Part shown: positions 10,498 to 18,389 of the stretch, piece after piece
How the letters are laid out: each line of letters opens with the position of its first letter
How positions within the stretch are numbered: the stretch's first letter is position 1
IMG/VR virus record: IMGVR_UViG_3300017763_000250
Location: 1 to 21,354 of that record
Length of the DNA: 21,354 nt
DNA from: a virus
Reading direction: 5' to 3' (one strand)
The notes under the pieces: generated by a model
Told to the model about the DNA's origin: nothing
Seen by the model: the letters and a program-made list of their open reading frames with translations, nothing else
Database searches by the model: none
Program-made: the position numbers and the translations under genes

Positions 10498-12023
10498 TGG
10501 ATAAAATAGCCAGTCAATATATTCAAAGTTATAAGAAAGCTAAAGCCTTTCGTGAAAACTGGGTTCCTCTTTTTGAAGAGTGCTATGAGTATGCTTTACC
10601 TCAAAGAGAGTCATTTTATTATGAAGAGGCTGGTCAGCGTAGAGACGAAAAGATATTTGATGAAACTGCTGTTGTTGGTACTCAAGAGTTTGCAAGTCGC
10701 TTACAATCAGGTATTGTTCCAAACTTTGCTCGATGGGCAGACCTTACGGCAGGGAGTGAAATCCCTGTAGATCAACGCGAAGAGGTTGATAATGTTCTTG
10801 ATGAAGTTACTGATTATGTTTTTGAAGTCTTAAATAACTCTAATTTTAGTCAAGAGGTTCACGAATCCTTTATGGACTTGGCTGTTGGTACTGGTATTTT
10901 ATGTGTTGAAGAAGGTGATTCACTTAATCCAATTACTTTTAGCGCAATTCCTTTACCACATGTTGTGCTTGATACTGGTCCTGATGATAGAATTGATCAT
11001 GTTTACAGAGAGCGTAAAAAGGTAAAGTTTGATCATTTACCTATTATGTATCCTGATGGAAAGTTTGATCAGCGTGTTTTATCTCAAATGGGTGCTGATA
11101 AAGAAACTACAGTTCTTGAAGTTGTTTGCAGAGATTATTCCAAAAAGAACCAAGAGGCTTACTTACATTATGCAATATGTTTAACGACAAAGACTTTGCT
11201 ACATTCAAAAGAGCTTTCTGGCATAGGATCGAATCCTTTTATTTGTTTTCGTTGGAACAAATGTGCTGGTGAGATATATGGTCGAGGCCCATTATTAAAT
11301 GCTTTGTCTGCAATTAAAACAACAAACCTAACTATAGAATTAATTTTGGAAAATGCTCAGATGTCTATATCTGGAATATACCAGATGGAAGATGATGGCG
11401 TTGTAAATCCTGATACAATCAATCTCGTTCCAGGGAGTATAATTCCAAAAGCTATGGGGTCTGCTGGTTTGCAACCAATTCAAGCTGCTGGTCGCTTTGA
11501 TGTAGCTCAACTTGTTTTAAGTGATATGCGTTTGAATATTAAACGTGCATTATACAATGATATGCTTGGAAATCCTGATCGAACACCTGCAACGGCAACA
11601 GAAGTTGCTGAACGTATGGCTGATTTATCTAGAAGAATGGGCGCTGCATTTGGTAGATTACAAGCAGAACTTGTACAACCTGTACTTCAACGTGTAATTT
11701 ACATTTTGAAAAAGCAAGGCCGTATAGAGGTTCCTACAGTAAACGGAAGAGAAGTTAAGGTTAGATCAATATCTCCATTAGCACAAGCGCAAGCTAATCA
11801 AGATATATCTAGTGTCGCAAGGTTCTTAGAACTTACAGGTTCTACTTTTGGTCCAGAGACTTTGCAGCTTTTAATTGACTCAGAACAAACAGCAATTTTC
11901 CTTGCTAAAAAATTTGGTGTGCCAGAAAGCTTGATTCGTGATGAAGAACAGCGTAGACAAATAGCTGCAATAGCGCAGCAAATAGCACAGCAACAAGGAG
12001 TACCGATTGAGCAAGAAGAATGA
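10497..12023 (+). CDS. Portal (head-tail connector) protein, T7 gp8-like
   Basis: 508 aa, close to T7 gp8 (536). Forms the dodecameric ring at the capsid vertex through which terL pumps DNA. Typical opening YIQSYKKAKAFRENWVPLFEECYEYALPQRESF, then FDETAVVGTQEFASRLQSGIVP. The core has GEIYGRGPLLNALSAIKTTN (where the family usually has YGRGP) and NPDRTPATATEVAERM, a conserved stretch (R-TPATATEV-ER). The C-terminal region ends QQIAQQQGVPIEQEE. The start is fixed by the TAATG overlap; the end overlaps the next gene by 17 bp. Confidence 0.93.
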   Translation: MDKIASQYIQSYKKAKAFRENWVPLFEECYEYALPQRESFYYEEAGQRRDEKIFDETAVVGTQEFASRLQSGIVPNFARWADLTAGSEIPVDQREEVDNVLDEVTDYVFEVLNNSNFSQEVHESFMDLAVGTGILCVEEGDSLNPITFSAIPLPHVVLDTGPDDRIDHVYRERKKVKFDHLPIMYPDGKFDQRVLSQMGADKETTVLEVVCRDYSKKNQEAYLHYAICLTTKTLLHSKELSGIGSNPFICFRWNKCAGEIYGRGPLLNALSAIKTTNLTIELILENAQMSISGIYQMEDDGVVNPDTINLVPGSIIPKAMGSAGLQPIQAAGRFDVAQLVLSDMRLNIKRALYNDMLGNPDRTPATATEVAERMADLSRRMGAAFGRLQAELVQPVLQRVIYILKKQGRIEVPTVNGREVKVRSISPLAQAQANQDISSVARFLELTGSTFGPETLQLLIDSEQTAIFLAKKFGVPESLIRDEEQRRQIAAIAQQIAQQQGVPIEQEE

Positions 12024-12282
12024 GAGCGCATCTAATATTGGCATTGATGGCTTTAAAAGGTCATTTGATTCTGATTTAGAAGTTAGCCAAGTATTGGCTG
12101 AAACGTTTAAAACTCCGTCAGGAGAAGCAACACTTAAATATTTAAAATCAATAACAATAGATATGATACATGGGGCGGCAACATCTAATGATGAACTTCG
12201 TCACCATGAAGGTCAAAGATTTATTGTAGGTTTAATACAAGCGAGAATACAACATGCAGCAAGGAACAGAGCAAGTGAGTGA
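12007..12282 (+). CDS. Bbp19-like small phage protein (TTG start)
   Basis: 91 aa. The motif VLAETFKTPSGEATLKYLKSITID (residues about 28-51), then DELRHHEGQRFIVGLIQARIQHA (62-84) matches the Bbp19 pattern (short phage protein with F-tp-G--vL--L and -EGqR-). The role is unknown; in podoviruses it lies between portal and scaffold. It has no ATG at its head: the TTG at 12007 is chosen because AAGGAG (11995-12000) lies six bases before it. It overlaps the portal gene by 17 bp and the scaffold gene downstream. Confidence 0.78.
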   Translation: MSKKNESASNIGIDGFKRSFDSDLEVSQVLAETFKTPSGEATLKYLKSITIDMIHGAATSNDELRHHEGQRFIVGLIQARIQHAARNRASE

Positions 12283-13009
12283 GACAGCAGTTGAAGTAGC
12301 AGAAGCTGATGGTCGTGATTTTGTAACTCAAGAAGATGTTAACAAAACATCTGAAACATCTGATAGACCTGAATGGCTTCCTGAAAAATACAATACTGGT
12401 GAGGATTTAGCTAAAGCTTATAAAGAGCTTGAGTCTAAACTTGGCAGTCGAGAAGAGGATATAAAGAGCAAGCTAATCGAAGAGATACAATCTGAAGCCT
12501 TTAATGATAGACCAGAAAAAGCTGGTGATTATCAGTTACCAGAAATGGTTGACGAAGAAATGGCTGTTGATAATGATTTACTTCAGTGGTGGTCTGATCA
12601 TTCTTTTGAAAATGGCTATAGCCAAGAAGAGTTTCAAAAGGGTATAGAAATGTACGCTCAAGCTATTAATGGAGCCGAACCTGATTTAGAAGCTGAAAGT
12701 TCTAAACTTGGAGATGGCGCAAACGATCGTATTGAGGCAGCATCACTTTGGGCTAATAACTTTTTTCCAGAAGAAACTATACCTGCAATAGAGCGTTTAT
12801 GTGAAACATCTGAAGGTATTATAGCGTTAGAAACTATAATGGAAAAAATGAAAGATGGTTCATTTTCTGGAGATACTCAACCAACTGCTGGTTTATCTGA
12901 AGCTCAACTTAGGGAAATGATGTCTGACTCTAGGTATCATGGATATAATAAGGATGCAGATTTTGTTAAGCAAGTCGATGAAGGTTGGAAACAACTTTAC
13001 AGAGGTTAA
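12254..13009 (+). CDS. Capsid scaffolding protein, T7 gp9-like
   Basis: 251 aa, acidic. Guides procapsid assembly and leaves before DNA fills the head. The N-terminus is low-complexity; then RPEWLPEKYNTGEDLAKAYKELESKLG (residues 38-64), the conserved opening of podovirus scaffolds. A helical, acidic body follows, then a C-terminal LSEAQLREMMSDSRYHGYNKDADFVKQVDEGWKQLYRG, likely the capsid-interacting end. ATG 12254 lacks a clear SD; the in-frame GTG at 12275 has AAGGA nine bases before it and a tighter overlap, so the true start may be there. Confidence 0.88.
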   Translation: MQQGTEQVSETAVEVAEADGRDFVTQEDVNKTSETSDRPEWLPEKYNTGEDLAKAYKELESKLGSREEDIKSKLIEEIQSEAFNDRPEKAGDYQLPEMVDEEMAVDNDLLQWWSDHSFENGYSQEEFQKGIEMYAQAINGAEPDLEAESSKLGDGANDRIEAASLWANNFFPEETIPAIERLCETSEGIIALETIMEKMKDGSFSGDTQPTAGLSEAQLREMMSDSRYHGYNKDADFVKQVDEGWKQLYRG

Positions 13010-13520
13010 AATTATTCAGAGGGGTCAATATTATCTGACCCCTTTTCAACCTTATCATATTGATGAAGTTGTAAATCATCTGAGTTCTGAAAACATAGAA
13101 GAGCTTGCTTTGCTTGGCTATACGAATATACGCGAAGCAATAACTGATATGTACGAAACATCTGAATGTTATATAGCTAGAAAAGAGGGTGAAACTTTTC
13201 TTGCTGTTGGTGGCCTTTGGTATGCTGATGATCAAGATTGCCCACAAATGTTTGCAATGTTTTCTAATAATATTAAGAAATCTTTTATAGCGGCTGCTCG
13301 TGGATCAAAGATGGTTGTTGATTTTTTTGATAAGACTCAACCAATGATGACTATGACTATTTTGCAAAGTAATGAGTTAATATTAAACTGGGCAGTATGG
13401 TTAGGTTTTGATCCTGTAGGCTTTATAGAACAAAGAAATTACAAGTATGTTGAATTTGTGCGTTGCAATCCGAATAAAAATAATGTTAGCGATAAGATAT
13501 TACAGCCCGTAATACACTGA
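12978..13520 (+). CDS. gp13-like internal virion / GNAT-fold protein
   Basis: 180 aa from ATG 12978. The core YYLTPFQPYHIDEVVNHLSSENIEELALLGYTNIREAI, then ECYIARKEGETFLAVGGLWYADDQDCPQMFAMFSNNI and a C-terminal NWAVWLGFDPVGF resembles DUF2833/T7 gp13, a small GNAT-like protein needed for virion assembly. The start is uncertain. ATGs at 12939, 12954 and 12978 all lie inside the scaffold gene, and the recognisable domain begins only after 13018, where no ATG, GTG or TTG exists. A terminator-like hairpin (13020-13046) lies within the coding sequence. In T7 the gp13 gene follows the tail genes, not the scaffold. Confidence 0.68.
   Translation: MKVGNNFTEVKIIQRGQYYLTPFQPYHIDEVVNHLSSENIEELALLGYTNIREAITDMYETSECYIARKEGETFLAVGGLWYADDQDCPQMFAMFSNNIKKSFIAAARGSKMVVDFFDKTQPMMTMTILQSNELILNWAVWLGFDPVGFIEQRNYKYVEFVRCNPNKNNVSDKILQPVIH
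13020..13046 (+). terminator. Terminator-like hairpin just after the scaffold gene
   Basis: AGGGGTCA (13020-13027), loop atattatc, TGACCCCT (13036-13043), ending in a run of four T. A perfect 8-bp GC-rich stem 10 bases after the scaffold stop. It lies inside the frame of the gp13-like gene, so it can only be a partial terminator or a processing site. It would reduce downstream transcripts relative to the scaffold. Confidence 0.55.
13456..13484 (+). promoter_or_regulatory. Possible promoter upstream of the capsid gene
   Basis: TTGTGC (13456-13461), 17-bp spacer, AATAAT (13479-13484). The upstream half TTTGTGCGTTG differs in one base from the intergenic motif at 6855 and 10232. It lies in the last codons of the gp13-like gene, 116 bp before the capsid ATG, and would give the capsid its own transcript. 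Confidence 0.4.
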
Positions 13521-13593
13521 AAGGCCCGAAAGGACACCCTTGCTGAAGTAAAAAATCGGACACCTGTAGCGAGAGAAACTTCAATTAAGGACT
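13521..13593 (+). promoter_or_regulatory. Structured leader of the capsid gene
   Basis: Non-coding 79-bp gap. It contains CCGAAAGG (a GAAA tetraloop hairpin), two copies of GGACACC (13532, 13558), and TGAAGT (13544-13549) pairing with ACTTCA (13578-13583). AAGGA precedes the ATG at 13600. Probably an mRNA-stability or translation element for the most-expressed virion gene (inference). Confidence 0.48.
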
Positions 13594-13599
13594 GAAAAA

Positions 13600-14409
13600 A
13601 TGGCTAATACAATTGACACAGCCTTTATCAAGCAGTTTGAAACCGAAGTTCATATGGCGTATCAACGTATGGGTTCTAAGCTACGGAATACTGTGCGTAC
13701 TTCAAATGTAACAGGTTCAACTGCTCGTTTCCAAGTTATTGGAAAAGGCACTGCAAGTACTAAGTCTCGAAATGGTAATGTAACTCCAATGGAATTGGCA
13801 CACACTACTGTAGAGGCAACAATGGCTGATCATTATGCTGCTGAGTATATTGATAAGCTAGACGAACTAAAGATCAATATTAATGAGCGTCAAGCTGTAG
13901 CGCAATCTGCTGCTGCTGCTTTGGGTCGTAAGACTGACGAGATTATCACTACTGCAATGGATGCTGGTGCTAACTCAACTCAGATTCACGATGCAAGTAG
14001 TGCGCTTGAAAAAGCTGATCTGCTTTCTCTATTTCAAACATTTGGCAATGAAGATATTCCAGAAGATGGGCAACGCTATTTAGCTATGTCACCTGCTGGC
14101 TTTGCTGACTTGTTTGCAATTACAGAGTTTGCATCATCTGACTTTGTTGGTCCGCAAAATCTACCGTTTGCTGGTGGTATGACAATGAAAGAATTCTTGG
14201 GTTTCAAGATTTTCTCAACGTCTTCCGTAGCTGGTGGTAAGAACTTTGCTTATCACACTTCTGCTGTTGGCTTAGGCGTGAACTCTGATGTTCAAACTGA
14301 AGTTAACTATGTTGCAGAAAAAGTCTCACACTTAACCACATCTATGATGTCAATGGGTTCTGTCGTTATTGATGACGATGGCGTCTTTGAAGTCCTAGAT
14401 AACAACTAA
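13600..14409 (+). CDS. Major capsid protein
   Basis: 269 aa, HK97-type fold expected. Opening MANTIDTAFIKQFETEVHMAYQRMGSKLRNTVRTSNVTGSTARFQVIGKGTA; the spine-like region VEATMADHYAAEYIDKLDELKININERQAVAQSAAAALGRKTDEIITTAMDAGA (residues 71-125); then the A-domain stretch DIPEDGQRYLAMSPAGFADL and a C-terminus YVAEKVSHLTTSMMSMGSVVIDDDGVFEVL. Short for a podovirus capsid but complete, with a strong SD and a dedicated leader. The order scaffold, (gp13-like), capsid, tail tubular supports the call. Confidence 0.92.
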   Translation: MANTIDTAFIKQFETEVHMAYQRMGSKLRNTVRTSNVTGSTARFQVIGKGTASTKSRNGNVTPMELAHTTVEATMADHYAAEYIDKLDELKININERQAVAQSAAAALGRKTDEIITTAMDAGANSTQIHDASSALEKADLLSLFQTFGNEDIPEDGQRYLAMSPAGFADLFAITEFASSDFVGPQNLPFAGGMTMKEFLGFKIFSTSSVAGGKNFAYHTSAVGLGVNSDVQTEVNYVAEKVSHLTTSMMSMGSVVIDDDGVFEVLDNN

Positions 14410-14420
14410 GGAGTTATAGA

Positions 14421-14684
14421 ATGGCTTACGCAGCAAGTGGTCTTACTCGTGTTGGTGGAGACTCAAATGGAAGTTTGTGGATGTATCGTTCAGCAGATGC
14501 AATAGCTACTGTTAGAGCATCTGGATATTTTAACAATGCAGCAAATATGCTTGGTGTTCGTGACTTGGTAATTGTTCAAGACACAAATGTACCAACAACA
14601 AGCTTATGTAGTGTTCTTTCTAACACTGGTTCTGTAGTTGATATTTCAGACGGCACTGCCGTTTCTGAAACTGACACTGACTAA
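14421..14684 (+). CDS. Small conserved post-capsid protein
   Basis: 87 aa. MAYAASGLTRVGGDSNGSLWMYRSADAIATVRASGYFNNAANMLGVRDLVIVQDTN, then VLSNTGSVVDISDGTAVSETDTD. The pattern SGL--VGG---SLWMY-SADA---VRASGYFN is common directly after capsid genes in marine and alphaproteobacterial phages. Probably a beta-rich virion protein (capsid decoration or head completion), inferred from position; the function is not established. AAGGAG precedes the ATG. Confidence 0.82.
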   Translation: MAYAASGLTRVGGDSNGSLWMYRSADAIATVRASGYFNNAANMLGVRDLVIVQDTNVPTTSLCSVLSNTGSVVDISDGTAVSETDTD

Positions 14685-14691
14685 TAAAGGG

Positions 14692-14711
14692 ATGGGGGTT
14701 TCGGCCCCCAT
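14692..14711 (+). other. GC-rich hairpin between the post-capsid and tail tubular A genes
   Basis: ATGGGGG (14692-14698), loop TTTCGG, CCCCCAT (14705-14711); no T-tract follows. It ends six bases before the tail tubular A ATG, which has no SD in the normal place. An SD-like AAAGGG lies just before the hairpin (about 14687-14691). Confidence 0.6.
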
Positions 14712-14717
14712 ACTAAC

Positions 14718-15302
14718 ATGCCAACAATAGCTGATACCGCAGTAAAGATAGCATCTCGCGCATCCATTTTGATTGGTGGTGACGCGATTCAATCTTTTTC
14801 AGATGGGACAACAGAGGCAGATGTTTGTAATAACATTTATGAAGATGTTGCTCAGTCTTGTTTAACAAGAACACGCTGGAGATTTGCAACAAACCAAGCT
14901 CAATTAAGTAGGCTTGCTGCTGCACCAACAGGAAGATTCGATGCAGCTTATCAATTACCTTCTGATACTTTAATGATTAATGCTATCACAATTAATGATG
15001 TACCAGTTAAATATGATGTTTACGGTAATAAAGCTTTTTGTGATGCAGACAGTTCTCAGGTTTTAGTTGCTGACTATATATTTAGGGTAACGGAAGAAAA
15101 CTGGCCTCCATATTTTATTCTTGGTGTTGAATTTTTCTTAGCTAGTATTCTTGCTATTTCTGTTGCTCGTGATGGTGCATTGGGTTCAGCAATGGAATTA
15201 AAAGCTGAGAAGCAAATGATAAAAGCAAGAACACTTGATTCACAACAGCAAACAACAAGCAAGCTCAATACTTCGAGGTTTATTGCACAAAGGCGTAGCT
15301 AA
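14718..15302 (+). CDS. Tail tubular protein A, T7 gp11-like
   Basis: 194 aa, the T7 gp11 size. Ring protein between portal and nozzle that receives tail fibres in T7. Features are IADTAVKIASRASILIGGDAIQSFSDGTTEADVCNNIYEDV (residues 3-43), the conserved R-T-R-W-R-F-A (51-57), LPSDTLMINAITINDVPVKYDVYGNKAFCD, and the helical C-terminus LAISVARDGALGSAMELKAEKQMIKARTLDSQQQ. Its start codon follows a stable hairpin with an SD-like site upstream of it. It ends in TAATG with tail tubular B, so the two are translated together. Confidence 0.88.
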   Translation: MPTIADTAVKIASRASILIGGDAIQSFSDGTTEADVCNNIYEDVAQSCLTRTRWRFATNQAQLSRLAAAPTGRFDAAYQLPSDTLMINAITINDVPVKYDVYGNKAFCDADSSQVLVADYIFRVTEENWPPYFILGVEFFLASILAISVARDGALGSAMELKAEKQMIKARTLDSQQQTTSKLNTSRFIAQRRS

Positions 15303-17935
15303 TGCAGAAAGTTAGAGTTCCTATTAATAGCTTTCAGTTTGGCGAAGTAAGTGATTCTCTCTCAATGAGAGTAGATAGTCCTGTTTATGCCTCATCTGTT
15401 CAGACATTACAAAATATGGTTGTTATGCCAGAGGGTTCTGTAACCAAGCGTTATGGTGCTAAACATATGGCTAAGTATGGTGGCATTACATATGATGCTA
15501 ATAATACAGAACAATCTCATTTATTTCCTTTTATCTACGATGAAAACGAAGAGTATATAGTTGCTATACAGCATCAACAGATAAGAGTTCATCAAGTAAA
15601 TGATACTACCTTAACTCAGCGTTTAAACACAACAACGGATATAAATGGGGCGACTCTTCCTTTTGATAAAGAATATTTACAAGAGTACACTGTAGCTCAA
15701 CTTGGCAATGACATGTTTATATGTCATCCATTGTTTGCGCCTAGAATATTACGCAGAACAAGTGCTACTAGTTTTCATGTAAGAACATTTACTTTTGATC
15801 AAAGGGCTGACTCACTTGTTACTTTTCAACCGTATTCACGTTTTGCAGATGCAAATGTAAAACTTGATCCAGAAGCTGCTACTGGAGATAATATAGATTT
15901 TAGCATCTACACTACAGACGGTACTACCGATGATGATTTTTATTTTAGTGGAACAAATGCATCTGGAGCTGGAAACTTAACATTAAATAGTGGTGCGACT
16001 GCTGCTTTTGATAACTCTGTAGAAATAAGCGTAACATCTACTGGTAACATTAGTGGTGTAACATTTACATTTACTGGAACAGATCAGGATGGTGTTGCTC
16101 TTACTGACTATATAGATGGCCCTAATAATGCAACTGTATATGTTCCTCGTATGTTTAAATCTATCTCAACTATTTATGCAAATGGCAACTTTGCTACAAC
16201 TGTTAAGATTGGTCATACAAACAAAAGAGGTGTTACTTATTTAGATATTACTGGGTCTAAGACAGCAACTCTTAGAACAGGTAATTACGCTAGTTCAAAA
16301 CATAAAGATATATTATTAAGGTATCATAAGAATGAATTAAAAATAGATACAGTTTATAACTCTAATCAGTTTAGAGCAGATATTCTTGATTCTCTTTCAA
16401 CAAGATTAGAAATAGAAAATCCTCTTAGGACTAATAATAATAGTAATAAGGTTGAAGTAAGCCAACCTCAACATGGATTTTCTCTAGGTGATACTATTAA
16501 TGTTGAAAACGCAGATGCTCTTGGTGGTATAAATATAGCAAATATAAATGGTTCCAGAACAATACATGAAATTATTGATGAGAATACTTATAGTTATACG
16601 GCTGGTGCTACTGCAAATGCCTCTGCTGATGGCGGTGGTTTTCCTAGAATTGAAAGTGATGCGCCAACAACTGATTTTGATGAACAGTCATTTTCTGATG
16701 TAAGAGGATACCCTGCGGCTGTAGAGTTTCATCAAAACCGTTTAGTGTTTGCTGGTACATTAGATGAACCTGATACATTGTTTTTTAGTAAGGTTGGTAG
16801 CTTTTCTAATTTTGATGTAGGTATTGCTGCTGATGATGATGCTATACAAGTTACTGCTGCTACTGGTGATGTTAATGAAATACGATACTTAGTTTCTAAC
16901 AGAGATTTGCAAATCTTTGCTGCTGGAGCAGAGTTATATATTCCTACATTTCAAAATCAACCATTAACACCAACTAACTTACAGATTAAAAAGCAAACTC
17001 CTTTTGGTATTTCTCATGTGCAACCAATAGAACTTGATGGTGCTACCTTGTTTGTTCAAAGAAATGGTAAGGTTGTTAGAGAGTATTTATTTACAGATGG
17101 AGAGGATGCTTATACTTCTGTGCCTGTATCTAGTATAGCTTCACATATGATTGATACGCCAAGATATATGGCGGTTGTTCATAGTGGTTTTGGTCAACCA
17201 GATTCTTATGCAGCTATGACTACAACAGGTAATAACTTGATTGTATTTTCCTCGAATAGAGCTGAAAGAAAAGCATCTTGGGTACAGTTTAATACCGCAG
17301 GTAAGTTTGGTTCTGTTTGTGCTATTGAAGATAGATTGTTTGCTGAGATTTACGATACGAGTGGTCAGCTTCATGTTTGTGAGTTTGCACCTAAATCAAC
17401 TCAGAATGTTGGATTAGATATTTGGTTACATAAACTTATCATTAGTAATGAAGTTGATGTTAGCACTGCATATAATCAAAATGATGTTGTAGATGTTATA
17501 GCAACAGATGTTATTGATGGTTATCAAGAATACTTGGGGACATTTACTGTTGATGCTAATGAAAAGATAAATGTATCTGCCTATTCTGGTTTGGGTCATA
17601 CTTATGTTTATGTTGGTAAGAAGTTTGACTCTAAGATTGTTACTAATGAAATAGATGCTTCTATGGGTAGTGGACCTGTAACTGGTGAAGTTAGAGGGAT
17701 TGGTAGAATCCTTCTTGATGTAAAAGATGCTTTCTCTCTCAAAGTAAACAATAAAAGCATACCTATTTCTAGTAAAACAAATCCTGATACAGCAAGTCAG
17801 TCAATACTTGATCCTATAGTTGGCAAGAAAGAAATAAGAACAACAGGTTATACTCGCAGCCCTCAAGTTACAATCGAGCAATCAGAACCATTGCCGTTAC
17901 AAGTTAATGGCTTAGTCGTGGAGTTAATAGTTTAA
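15302..17935 (+). CDS. Tail tubular protein B (nozzle), T7 gp12-like
   Basis: 877 aa (T7 gp12 is 794). Six copies form the tail nozzle. The N-terminus NSFQFGEVSDSLSMRVDSPVYASSVQTLQNMVVMPEGSVTKRYGAKHM (residues 9-56) is the conserved opening. An Ser/Thr/Gly-rich beta insertion at about 205-310 (FYFSGTNASGAGNLTL, VTSTGNISGVTFTFTGTDQDG, FKSISTIYANG) looks Ig-like and accounts for the extra length. The conserved middle is RLVFAGTLDEPDTLFFSKVGSFSNFD, then SNRDLQIFAAGAELYIP (about 479-550), then a propeller-like second half with IRYLV and VQRNGKVVREYLF. TAATG overlaps at both ends. Confidence 0.9.
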   Translation: MQKVRVPINSFQFGEVSDSLSMRVDSPVYASSVQTLQNMVVMPEGSVTKRYGAKHMAKYGGITYDANNTEQSHLFPFIYDENEEYIVAIQHQQIRVHQVNDTTLTQRLNTTTDINGATLPFDKEYLQEYTVAQLGNDMFICHPLFAPRILRRTSATSFHVRTFTFDQRADSLVTFQPYSRFADANVKLDPEAATGDNIDFSIYTTDGTTDDDFYFSGTNASGAGNLTLNSGATAAFDNSVEISVTSTGNISGVTFTFTGTDQDGVALTDYIDGPNNATVYVPRMFKSISTIYANGNFATTVKIGHTNKRGVTYLDITGSKTATLRTGNYASSKHKDILLRYHKNELKIDTVYNSNQFRADILDSLSTRLEIENPLRTNNNSNKVEVSQPQHGFSLGDTINVENADALGGINIANINGSRTIHEIIDENTYSYTAGATANASADGGGFPRIESDAPTTDFDEQSFSDVRGYPAAVEFHQNRLVFAGTLDEPDTLFFSKVGSFSNFDVGIAADDDAIQVTAATGDVNEIRYLVSNRDLQIFAAGAELYIPTFQNQPLTPTNLQIKKQTPFGISHVQPIELDGATLFVQRNGKVVREYLFTDGEDAYTSVPVSSIASHMIDTPRYMAVVHSGFGQPDSYAAMTTTGNNLIVFSSNRAERKASWVQFNTAGKFGSVCAIEDRLFAEIYDTSGQLHVCEFAPKSTQNVGLDIWLHKLIISNEVDVSTAYNQNDVVDVIATDVIDGYQEYLGTFTVDANEKINVSAYSGLGHTYVYVGKKFDSKIVTNEIDASMGSGPVTGEVRGIGRILLDVKDAFSLKVNNKSIPISSKTNPDTASQSILDPIVGKKEIRTTGYTRSPQVTIEQSEPLPLQVNGLVVELIV

Positions 17936-18387
17936 TGCCTGATCCAGCAACAATAATGATAGCAGCAGCAGTTTTAAATGCTGGGGGGCAATTAATTAGC
18001 GGCATAGGTGCAAAGCAAGAAGCTGAATTAACATCTTTTCAGATAGAAACTCAGAAAAAACAAAATAGAGTTTCTGCTTCTCAGCAAGCAAGAGCAAGAC
18101 GAGAGGAATATGATTTAGCTACTTCTTCTAATATTGCAGCTTTTGCATTGCAGGGTCGTGACATTACTACTGATAGAAGTGTTGAGGCTTTCTTAAAAAG
18201 GCAAAAAGAAATTGCTAGGCAAGATGTTGGTCGTATTGCAAAACAAACAAATAATGAAGATTTAAAAGCTGATATGATGGCAATGTCTGAGGGAAGAAGA
18301 GGGCGTAATGCTTTATATTCTTCTTTGTTTAATGCTGCTGGAACAATTGGCGAAGCTCAATATAGAGCAGAAAAAACAGGAACATAA
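17935..18387 (+). CDS. Internal virion protein, T7 gp14-like
   Basis: 150 aa. In T7 gp14 forms the outer-membrane pore of the ejection channel. The N-terminus PATIMIAAAVLNAGGQLISGIGAKQEA is Ala/Gly-rich and amphipathic, as in this family. Then a long helix QIETQKKQNRVSASQQARARREEYDLATSSNIAAFALQGRDI (residues 37-78) and a C-terminal helical part with a small hydrophobic ALYSSLFNAAGTIGEAQYRAE. The position after tail tubular B and before the large internal protein is exactly T7 order. The start is set by the TAATG overlap. Confidence 0.83.
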   Translation: MPDPATIMIAAAVLNAGGQLISGIGAKQEAELTSFQIETQKKQNRVSASQQARARREEYDLATSSNIAAFALQGRDITTDRSVEAFLKRQKEIARQDVGRIAKQTNNEDLKADMMAMSEGRRGRNALYSSLFNAAGTIGEAQYRAEKTGT

Positions 18388-18389
18388 TA

